From contig NZ_CP010945.1 of the NCBI RefSeq assembly GCF_000293885.2, positions 4,918,001 through 4,982,000 on the forward strand: DNA of 64,000 nucleotides, in the 5' to 3' direction. The notes beneath the pieces were generated by a model, which saw only the letters and a list, made by a program, of their open reading frames with translations, searched no databases and was not told the origin of the DNA. The position numbers were made by a program, and so were the translations under genes. Origin of the DNA: Pseudomonas fluorescens NCIMB 11764 (GTDB lineage Bacteria > Pseudomonadota > Gammaproteobacteria > Pseudomonadales > Pseudomonadaceae). This document shows, piece by piece, positions 30,516-37,993 of this stretch. The stretch's first letter is position 1, and each line of letters opens with the position of its first letter.

Positions 30516-30699
30516 GCACGTGTCCGTATCAGTTGCAGGTACGGATGGAACCGTAGCGGCCAACATTGCCAGGTTTTATTCAGTTCGGCTTTTTTGCATT
30601 ACCGATGTCGTCTCGCAATTCGCGCTGCCAACAGCGTCTGAAACCCTGTCACTCCTGACGAGTGAAGGCCTCGGGCGCCTCCGACGCGTGGAGACGAGC

Positions 30700-33192
30700 A
30701 TGACGTTTTCGACACACCTGCCCCATTGCCGTTATTCGGCCTGCGCCATTTCCCTCTCGCTGTGCATAGGCGCATCCCCTTCCACTCTCGCCGCTTGCGC
30801 ATTCACACCAACCACCGGCAACGACAGTTTCACTTGTGACAGCGGCAGCAGTGGGCCTTTGACCGATCTGTCAGGCAATAACACCCTGAGCTTTCCCGTC
30901 AATGGCACCGGCACCCTCAACGGCAATGTGACCTTTGGCGCCGGCGACGACACCGTAGACATGAGCTCGGGCAGCCTCGCGGGCACTCTCGATCAGGGCG
31001 ATGGCGACGACAGACTGATCATCAGCGCCGGCCAGATAACCGGTGCCGTCAGCCAAGGCAACGGTATCGATGACTTCATCATGTCGGGTGGAACCATCGC
31101 GTCCCTCGCCCAAGGCGACAGTCGAGACACCTTCCTCATGACCGGCGGCACCATCGTCGGCGCGTTCGAGGACGGCGATAACGCCAGAATGACCGCCGGG
31201 ACCATCGGCCGGGTCGACATGAAGCTCGATGACAACCTGTTCGATCTCTCCGGCGGGCGGATTATTGGCAATCTCGTTACCGGATTTGGCACTGACACCC
31301 TTATCGTTTCCGGCGGGTGGATCGGCGGCAATGTCAGTGTCAGCGGCGGCAACGATAGCGTCACGGTGACAGGAGGCGAGATCGTCGGCGAAGTCCGACT
31401 CAGCGCTGGTGATGACATCTTGCTCTGGGACGGCGGCGGTGTCATCCACTCGGCCATCCTCATGGGTGAAGACAATGACAGCGCCACGCTGCGCGGTCTT
31501 GATGAAAGCATTCTCGCCGCCTCACCGGCCATCGATGGCGGCAACGGCAACGACATGCTGACGTTCGACCGGACCGCCTCGGCGGGCGCCAGCCGTTATA
31601 TCAACTGGGAAACGGTAAACTTGAACAACGGCTCGCGCTTCGACCTCGCCGGCAATTTTGTGCTGGGTGATAACGCCAGCGGTACGGGTGTGTTCAATAT
31701 CGACGGCAATAGCATCCTGACGTCCACCCAGGGCAGCATCACGCCGTTCTCTGCTGCTCAGCGCGTCACTTTGAACAACGCTGGCGCGATCGATTTGAGC
31801 AGCGGCAATACCCGCACCAACGACACCCTGACGGTACAGGGCAATTATTCGGGCAGCGGCGGTCAGTTAGTGTTGCAAAGTGCGCTCGGCGCAGACAATT
31901 CCCCCAGCGATAAACTGGTGGTCAACAACGGGACAATGACCGGAAACACTCTGCTTACCGTCAGCAACGTCGGAGGATCCGGCGGTTTGACCCTGCAAGA
32001 CGGTGTCCAGGTGGTTCAGGCACAGGGAACGACGACCAGCGACAACCGGGCCTTTGCCCTAAGGGGCCCGGTTTCGGGCGGGCCTTACGAGTACTTTCTG
32101 TTCAAGGGAGGAATCACTGCAGGCAGTGAAAACAGTTGGTTCCTGCGCTCCACCGTTGTGAGCTCTGCCGAGGGCACTCCGGTGGCGGCTGCCGGAACGC
32201 CAACTTTGCCCATCGCCGTCGCCGGTGCGGCGCCGATTCCCTTGTACCGTCCGGAGGTCCCGACCTGGTCAGTCTTACCGCCGGCAGCGGCACAGCTGAC
32301 CATGGCGGCGCTCGGGACGTTCCATGATCGCCAGGGCGATCAGCGCCTGCTTAAAGAAACCGGTGCCGTCGGCGCTGGCTGGGGCCGGGTCTATGGCAGG
32401 AACCTTGACCAGACCTGGGCTGGCACTGTATCGCCGCGACTCGATGGATCGCTTGACGGTTTTCAAGTCGGAAACGACGTGTACAGCTCACAAACGCCCA
32501 GCGGCCAGACCTGGCGCACTGGTCTGTTCGTCGGCCACACCCGCTTGCGGGGCAATGTGGACGGTTTCAATCAGGGTTTTGAAGGCAAGCGTGCGGGCAA
32601 AGTCAAGCTGGAAGGCGAGAGCTTTGGCCTGTACTGGACGTTGACTGATCCCGAAGGCTGGTACGTCGACGCCGTCGCAATGGGCACTCGACTGAGAGGC
32701 GACAACCGTTCCGAACGCGGACTGAAACTCGATAACCGCGGCCACGCCCTCACCCTTTCGGCCGAGGCCGGTTATCCGATTGCGCTAGCGGGCGACTGGG
32801 TCGTGGAGCCCCAGGTGCAAGTGATCCACCAGAAAATCGATCTCGACAGCCAGGACGATGGCGTTTCACGCGTCTCGTTCGATGCCGATGGCCTCTGGAC
32901 CGGGCGCCTGGGGGCTCGACTCAAGGGCCGTTATGCAGTCAGTGGCCGGCCAATCGAGCCCTATCTGCGAGCCAATCTTTGGCAGACCTTTTCGGGCACT
33001 GACACGGTGACATTCGGGACCTATCCGATCGAAACCCAACAAAAATCCGCTTCCGCCGATCTGGGTGTCGGGGTGGTGCTGAGCCTCGCGTCGTCCGTCA
33101 GCGTGTACGCCAGTGCCGACTACAGTAGCAATATCGACAGCAATCCATTGCGCGGGAGGTCGGCAAATCTGGGTGTGCGAATCACCTGGTAA
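30700..33192 (+). CDS. Type V autotransporter with acidic beta-helix passenger
   Basis: The 830-residue protein starts with a signal peptide (CRYSACAISLSLCIGASPSTLAA). The passenger is made of short degenerate repeats such as FGAGDDTVDMSSG, QGDGDDRLIISAG and QGNGIDDFIMSGG (about residues 70-290), which would stack as a right-handed beta-helix and could bind calcium. A C-terminal outer-membrane barrel follows (about residues 528-830), ending GVRITW with the aromatic last residue needed by the Bam machinery. The ATG at 30700 with GGAGACGAGC upstream is preferred over a GTG at 30514, which overlaps the predicted -10. Two cysteines flank the first mature loop. It shares a dyad-type promoter with the Rhs genes, suggesting co-regulated adhesion or surface display. 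Confidence 0.88.
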   Translation: MTFSTHLPHCRYSACAISLSLCIGASPSTLAACAFTPTTGNDSFTCDSGSSGPLTDLSGNNTLSFPVNGTGTLNGNVTFGAGDDTVDMSSGSLAGTLDQGDGDDRLIISAGQITGAVSQGNGIDDFIMSGGTIASLAQGDSRDTFLMTGGTIVGAFEDGDNARMTAGTIGRVDMKLDDNLFDLSGGRIIGNLVTGFGTDTLIVSGGWIGGNVSVSGGNDSVTVTGGEIVGEVRLSAGDDILLWDGGGVIHSAILMGEDNDSATLRGLDESILAASPAIDGGNGNDMLTFDRTASAGASRYINWETVNLNNGSRFDLAGNFVLGDNASGTGVFNIDGNSILTSTQGSITPFSAAQRVTLNNAGAIDLSSGNTRTNDTLTVQGNYSGSGGQLVLQSALGADNSPSDKLVVNNGTMTGNTLLTVSNVGGSGGLTLQDGVQVVQAQGTTTSDNRAFALRGPVSGGPYEYFLFKGGITAGSENSWFLRSTVVSSAEGTPVAAAGTPTLPIAVAGAAPIPLYRPEVPTWSVLPPAAAQLTMAALGTFHDRQGDQRLLKETGAVGAGWGRVYGRNLDQTWAGTVSPRLDGSLDGFQVGNDVYSSQTPSGQTWRTGLFVGHTRLRGNVDGFNQGFEGKRAGKVKLEGESFGLYWTLTDPEGWYVDAVAMGTRLRGDNRSERGLKLDNRGHALTLSAEAGYPIALAGDWVVEPQVQVIHQKIDLDSQDDGVSRVSFDADGLWTGRLGARLKGRYAVSGRPIEPYLRANLWQTFSGTDTVTFGTYPIETQQKSASADLGVGVVLSLASSVSVYASADYSSNIDSNPLRGRSANLGVRITW

Positions 33193-33515
33193 GATGATAG
33201 CAAGCTACCAAAAAGCCTCTAGCCCGAAGGTTTCATGACGTTTTTTCGAACAAACAATAACTTAGATGGCCGTCGAAAATCAGTCACTTGCGAACGCTAA
33301 AATAGCACTACCACTTATCGGCCATTTTCTTGACGCAGCGCCACGAGTCTTCTTAGCTACACGGTACTACCCCGGAATTAACACCTGAGGCAATCCCCCA
33401 GACACCCGTGAAAACGAGCGGGCCAAGGCTTGCCCCACGCCATTCGGTCGCCCCTCAATCGGGGTAGGAGAGACGCCAGAGCGAGATACCGCATGCGACT
33501 GCAAGGTAGACCTCC
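33193..33515 (+). other. Intergenic region without identified gene
   Basis: A 323-bp gap between the two autotransporter genes. It has no convincing ORF, no dyad of the CTGT-N8-ACAG type and no clear terminator. A short GC-rich palindromic patch (cgcccctcaatcggggt) lies near 33450-33467. The sequence may be remnant DNA. Confidence 0.4.
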
Positions 33516-34583
33516 ATGAAAACTTCATTCACCCCACAAGAGATCAAAGTCACTTTTTGCACTGTCTCGAGCTCACTCCTGCTGTGCTCATCCATGGAAG
33601 TGCAGGCCTCACCTGCCGAGGAAGAATCATCCCTCTGGTATGACCAGGAGGTCCCGGCGCTTACCTTGCCCGCGCTCGCCTCAACCTACCCCGGCCGCTT
33701 CAGCGCCAACCCTGATTTGCGAAGTTCACACCTGACCATCGAAGACGCTGCACCCTTAGCCTGGGATCAGCTGTACGGGCAGACGTCGCGGCAGGCTCAA
33801 ACCGATTACCAGTCTCAGGGCTTCACGCTTCCTGGTGCCCATCAATTCAAAGGTCCGGCGATCCTGACCCTGCAAAGTGGTAGCGGCCATACCCAGCAGT
33901 TCGGTCTGATCGGCGGCACCAGTCAATTCCAGAGTAACGGCAACGGCCTGCTGACCAGTCGCGCCCTCGCCGCCCCCAATACCGACACGCTTAACCTGCA
34001 AGGTCAGAGCCTCGGCGCCTACTACAGACTGACCGGCCCCCAAGGCTGGCACGTGGATTTGACGGCCAGCGGCGGTCGGGTCAACGGCATCAGCCGCAGC
34101 GAACAAGGCGCCCGGCAAGTCACCGAAGGCAGCGCAGTCACCTTCTCGGTGGAAGGCGGCTTTCCGATTGGTCTGAGCGACAACTGGGTCGTCGAACCTC
34201 AGGCGCAGTTGATCAATCAGCGAGTCACACTGGACACTCCTTATGCAGGATCGGGAAATGCCTCGTCCAGCGACCTGTCCTCCTGGAGCGGCCGGGTCGG
34301 TGCGCGACTGAAAGGCAGTTACGACATCAAGGGCCTCGCCGTTGAACCGTATGTGCGGACCAACTTGTGGCACACGGTGTACACCGGCAATACCGTGACC
34401 CTCGATCAGGTCGACAAGATCAGCAGCAGTCGCTACTCATCCACCGTCGAAGTGGGGTTGGGTCTGGTGGCCAGGGTGACGCCCGCCGTGAGTCTGTACT
34501 TCAGCGCCGATTACAGCAGTGATGTGGATGACAATGATTTGAATGGGTTGATTGGCAGTCTGGGTGTGCGGATGCGGTGGTGA
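33516..34583 (+). CDS. Passenger-less autotransporter beta-barrel
   Basis: The 355-residue protein has a signal peptide ending near MEVQASPAEEE, then goes almost directly into an autotransporter barrel homologous to the C-terminal 300 residues of the protein at 30700-33192 (shared features: QGWHVDLTASGG against EGWYVDAVAMGT, DNWVVEPQAQLINQR against GDWVVEPQVQVIHQK, terminal GVRMRW against GVRITW). There is no beta-helix passenger. It is either a decayed copy whose passenger was deleted or a genuine stand-alone barrel. It lacks the dyad promoter. AAGGT lies about 10 bp before the ATG. Confidence 0.82.
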   Translation: MKTSFTPQEIKVTFCTVSSSLLLCSSMEVQASPAEEESSLWYDQEVPALTLPALASTYPGRFSANPDLRSSHLTIEDAAPLAWDQLYGQTSRQAQTDYQSQGFTLPGAHQFKGPAILTLQSGSGHTQQFGLIGGTSQFQSNGNGLLTSRALAAPNTDTLNLQGQSLGAYYRLTGPQGWHVDLTASGGRVNGISRSEQGARQVTEGSAVTFSVEGGFPIGLSDNWVVEPQAQLINQRVTLDTPYAGSGNASSSDLSSWSGRVGARLKGSYDIKGLAVEPYVRTNLWHTVYTGNTVTLDQVDKISSSRYSSTVEVGLGLVARVTPAVSLYFSADYSSDVDDNDLNGLIGSLGVRMRW

Positions 34584-34597
34584 AAAAAACCGGGCTC

Positions 34598-34644
34598 CAC
34601 TGTTATTTCTTACAGTAGGCAAGCGCGTGAAGGTCGTGCATTTT
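34598..34644 (+). promoter_or_regulatory. Lux-box-like dyad and -10 of Rhs gene 2
   Basis: CACTGTTATTTCTTACAGTA (34598-34617), a 23-bp gap, then CATTTT (34639-34644). It begins 15 bp after the stop of the barrel gene and ends 61 bp before the Rhs ATG. The downstream sequence is nearly identical to the Rhs 3 promoter. Confidence 0.65.
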
Positions 34645-34678
34645 GATGCGCAGTCCACATTGATCAAGGCCAGCACGG

Positions 34679-37504
34679 ATGCCTACTGGAATCTTCACCA
34701 ACGCGCACACCGGCACACCGACCCTTCGGGTGTCGGAAGCGCGTGGGCTGGTGGTGCGGGACGTGCTGTTTCATCGGCGTGAGGTGGGTGACCCGATTGA
34801 TACGCGGGTAACCGAACAACGTTTCGATGCGGTTGGACGGTTGGTGGCCAGCCGTGATCCGTATCTGTTCGACCTGGCGAAGACTGATGAGACGACGCCG
34901 TTCAACCTGAGGCAGACCATGAGCCTGTCCGGCGTCGCGCTGGCGACCGACAGCGTGGACGCCGGATGGCGCGTTGGCCTGCAGGGTGAAGCCGGGCAGA
35001 GCCTGGAGAGATGGGACGGTCGCGGCAGCCACTCACTGACGCAATACGATGAGCTGCTGCGCCCGACGGCCATCCGTGAACGGGGACAGGACGTCGCCGA
35101 GCACACGCTGGAGCGTTTTACCTATGCCGATGCCAATGCGGAGGTCGCCGCGCACAACCTGTGCGGCCTGCTGATTCGCCACGACGACCCGGCGGGCACG
35201 GTTCATGTGCATGACCAGAGTCTTGCCGGTGGCGTGCTGAGCCACACCCGGCACTTTTTACGCGACACCGAGGCGCCTGACTGGCCGCTGGAGGTTGCTG
35301 AGCGAGAGGCACTGCTCGAATCTGGCGACGGTGCGACGACATTGAATGCCTATTCCGCCAACAGTGAGCCGTGGAGCCAAACCGACGCCTTGGGTAACCG
35401 CCAGGCGTTCACCTACACAATCGATGGCCAACTGAAAAACACCCGGCTGACCCTCGCCGGCGACAGTCAGACCGAAAAGCTGCTGGTCAGCGATCTCCGT
35501 TACAACGCCACCGGCCAGCTCGAAACGGAAACCGCCGGCAACGGCGTCATCACCCGCCACCGCTACGACGAGGCCGACGGCCGGCTGTCGCAACTCAGCG
35601 CCCACAAAGCCGATGGCACGCCGCTGCAAGACCTGAACTATCTCTATGACCCGGTGGGCAATGTGCTGAGTATCAAAGATGCCGCGCAACCGATCCGCTA
35701 CTTCAATAACCAACGCATCGAGCCGATCAAAACGTATCAGTACGACACGCTCAATCAGTTGATCTACACCACCGGTTGCGAGGCCCATACCGGACGCGGC
35801 GGCCCCGCCCTGCCCGATTTTCAATCCCTGCCACTCGACCCCAACCAGATCGCCAACTATACGCAAACCTACCATTACGACGCCGGCGGTAATCTATTGG
35901 ATCTGATGCATGTCGGCCCGCAAGCCCACAGCCGCACCTTGACCCGTTCCCGCTACAGCAACCGCTGTTTGCCCGAGCGTGACAATCGACCACCGACCGA
36001 GGCAGAACTGGCCGCAGGGTTCGATACCAACGGCAATCTGTGTGAATTGCAACCTGGCCAGCGGCTAAGTTGGGACCTGCGCAACCAGCTCAGGAAAGTC
36101 TGTCCCGTCGTGCGCGAAGATAAACAAGATGACTGCGAATGCTATATCTACGACGGCGGCGGTCAACGAGTGCGCAAGGTGCATTCCGCCCAAACCAACG
36201 CGCGTACGATCATTCGCGAGGTTCGTTACTTGCCCGGCCTGGAAATCCGCAGCCACAGCGTCACCGGGGAAATCCTGCATGTCATCACCGCCAGCGCCGG
36301 CAGCAACACCGTGCAATTACTGCATTGGGTCGCCAGACAACCTGAGGAAATGCCCCGAGATCAGGTACGTTACAGCCTCAACGACCACCTGAAGTCCTGC
36401 GCATTGGAATTGGATCAAAACGCCAAACTTATCTGCCAGGAATGGAATTACCCGTTCGGCGGCACTGCGTATTGGGCCGGACGTAACGCAACCGAGGCCA
36501 TGTACAAGACCGTGCGTTATTCCGGCAAGGAGCGAGATGCGACAGGACTTTATTACTACGGTTTCAGGTATTACGCGTCGTGGCTGCAAAGGTGGATCAA
36601 TCCTGATCCGGCGGGATCCATTGACGGAATAAACCGGTACAGCATGGTAGGCAACAGCCCTGCAACACTAGTTGATCACATGGGGTTAATGCGAAGAAGC
36701 AGCCTGTTAAATTCACCCCAGAGTCAAGCAACAACAAACAAAAGCAGCTCGAAAAATACAGAGCCAGGTTTAACCCATCCAAAGGAACACGAAAACAGAA
36801 TTTATAACTTCGTTGATCCACGCTCCGAAGAAGGCGGGGTGCGTCGGAAAATAGTATCGTCATTTTCCTTCCCCACACCTACTAGCTCTGACTCTATTCG
36901 ATACTATTTAGACCAGTCAAAGCCTGGCAACTCATTTGCAGGAATCATGCACATTAAAACCGGCGAATTACATATATATCCACTGGATGCAAAACGACAA
37001 GATGCTGACGAATATATCTGGGCCAAAAAATACAGCGGAACAACCAAAGACAATGGTCGCCCCATACTACACGCAACAGTAACCAATAGCGCCTTACCTA
37101 CCTCACACGAGCAGCTAGTGAACAAAATTTCCGGAGAAAGAGATCATTACGTAGGTTTCAGCATAAATGATTTGAGGCACATCAGGGGCTATGAGCACGG
37201 GGGTTTTTTGGCAATAGCAGATTATAGGACCAGTGTGCTTTATGGTCGATCTAGGACATTAAACACCTTGCATTTTAAAGCCATTTCCGACGAAGGAGTC
37301 TCATATAGTACTGATAAAGAAACATACGAAAAAAATAAAGGGGAATTTATATTTGAATTGCCTATAGAGCTGAAACTAAAAATAATCAATACAATAATAA
37401 CCGACTTAGGGGAGAACCATGATGTTTCGGCATTGTTGCGAAACGAGTTATCGCGAAGCGAACTAAACCCAAACTACAAACCCATCAAAAAGTTCTACAT
37501 TTAA
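34679..37504 (+). CDS. TccC-type Rhs toxin 2, unknown C-terminal tip
   Basis: The 941-residue TcC-like protein begins with GTPTLRVSEARGLVVRDVLF. It has YD-repeats (YDPVGNVLSIKDAAQPIRYF) and the core YSGKERDATGLYYYGFRYYASWLQRW followed by PDPAGSIDGINRYSMVGNSP, with the core ending near DHMGL (about residue 670). The core is near-identical in DNA to that of Rhs 3 for over a kilobase. The roughly 271-residue tip is abruptly AT-rich and full of rare codons. It contains FAGIMHIKTGELHIYPLD and GERDHYVGFSINDLRHIRGY and is not a domain I recognise. No immunity gene follows; 78 bp later comes the broken glgB fragment on the other strand. Confidence 0.9.
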   Translation: MPTGIFTNAHTGTPTLRVSEARGLVVRDVLFHRREVGDPIDTRVTEQRFDAVGRLVASRDPYLFDLAKTDETTPFNLRQTMSLSGVALATDSVDAGWRVGLQGEAGQSLERWDGRGSHSLTQYDELLRPTAIRERGQDVAEHTLERFTYADANAEVAAHNLCGLLIRHDDPAGTVHVHDQSLAGGVLSHTRHFLRDTEAPDWPLEVAEREALLESGDGATTLNAYSANSEPWSQTDALGNRQAFTYTIDGQLKNTRLTLAGDSQTEKLLVSDLRYNATGQLETETAGNGVITRHRYDEADGRLSQLSAHKADGTPLQDLNYLYDPVGNVLSIKDAAQPIRYFNNQRIEPIKTYQYDTLNQLIYTTGCEAHTGRGGPALPDFQSLPLDPNQIANYTQTYHYDAGGNLLDLMHVGPQAHSRTLTRSRYSNRCLPERDNRPPTEAELAAGFDTNGNLCELQPGQRLSWDLRNQLRKVCPVVREDKQDDCECYIYDGGGQRVRKVHSAQTNARTIIREVRYLPGLEIRSHSVTGEILHVITASAGSNTVQLLHWVARQPEEMPRDQVRYSLNDHLKSCALELDQNAKLICQEWNYPFGGTAYWAGRNATEAMYKTVRYSGKERDATGLYYYGFRYYASWLQRWINPDPAGSIDGINRYSMVGNSPATLVDHMGLMRRSSLLNSPQSQATTNKSSSKNTEPGLTHPKEHENRIYNFVDPRSEEGGVRRKIVSSFSFPTPTSSDSIRYYLDQSKPGNSFAGIMHIKTGELHIYPLDAKRQDADEYIWAKKYSGTTKDNGRPILHATVTNSALPTSHEQLVNKISGERDHYVGFSINDLRHIRGYEHGGFLAIADYRTSVLYGRSRTLNTLHFKAISDEGVSYSTDKETYEKNKGEFIFELPIELKLKIINTIITDLGENHDVSALLRNELSRSELNPNYKPIKKFYI

Positions 37505-37522
37505 CATGTAGAGTAGTTTTTA

Positions 37523-37558
37523 ATCGTTCCTTCGATATGCTGAAATCGAGGGAGCGAT
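37523..37558. other. Hairpin between Rhs 2 and the glgB remnant
   Basis: atcgttccttcgat and atcgagggagcgat form 14-bp arms (two G-T pairs) around an 8-base loop, 18 bp after the Rhs 2 stop. No T tract follows on either strand, so termination would have to be Rho-assisted; it may simply block 3' exonucleases. Confidence 0.4.
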
Positions 37559-37582
37559 CACCAAATCACAGTAAAATTACGT

Positions 37583-37906
37583 TATCTCCGGTCGCAACAT
37601 CAACACCGCCAACGGCGGCAAATTCAACACCAACGAAAGCGCCTGCCCATGACTCGCCTCTTCCTCGGTAAACGCCCCGCCGCTGTTTCCGTAATTCGAC
37701 CCGGCATACATCGCCGCATCACTGTTGATCACCTCCGTCCATCGCCCGGCAATCGGCACGCCAATCCGATAGCTCTCACGCGGCACCGGCGTAAAGTTGG
37801 CCACCACTAACACCGGCCGGCCGTCCTTGCTCCAGCGCATAAACGCTGTTGATCGCATCATCACCGATCAACACTGGAACCCTTGCCGCGCGTCGTCCTG
37901 GCCATG
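37583..37906 (-). pseudogene. glgB 3'-end fragment (duplication remnant)
   Basis: About 325 bp closely match the 3' end of the intact glgB gene (40860-41195), including [21 protein letters not shown] and [20 protein letters not shown]. Relative to intact glgB it lacks 8 bp (one of two ataaacgc units) and one base in the gatcaaccactgg context, so the frame is broken; a residual 95-codon ORF (37577-37864) is not a functional gene. It lies between Rhs 2 and the Rhs 3 promoter in the same orientation relative to Rhs 2 as intact glgB has to Rhs 3. This shows a tandem duplication of an Rhs-plus-glgB-end unit of about 3.3 kb. Confidence 0.92.
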
Positions 37907-37913
37907 CTCCTCG

Positions 37914-37960
37914 ACCTGTTACTTCTTACAGTAGGCAGCCGTGTGAAGGTCGTGCATTGT
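37914..37960 (+). promoter_or_regulatory. Lux-box-like dyad and -10 of Rhs gene 3
   Basis: ACCTGTTACTTCTTACAGTA (37914-37933), a 23-bp gap, then CATTGT (37955-37960); 60 bp from dyad end to ATG. The dyad starts within about 10 bp of where similarity to glgB stops, marking the duplication junction. Confidence 0.65.
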
Positions 37961-37993
37961 GATGTGCAGTCCAATTGATCAAGGCCTGCATGG

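Larger units (their letters stand above)
30314..30699 (+). other. Intergenic region with duplicated EEP tail, dyad promoter and long leader
   Basis: This 386-bp gap holds no gene. 30314-30385 shows nothing recognisable. 30386-30421 repeats the EEP gene tail, 30469-30515 is a lux-box-like promoter, and the remaining 180 or so bases would be an unusually long 5' leader for the autotransporter. Confidence 0.6.

Noticed and set aside
37577..37864. 95-codon minus-strand ORF as a real small gene
   Set aside because: It is the frameshifted 3' end of a duplicated glgB; its first residues are out of register with glgB and there is no ribosome-binding site.
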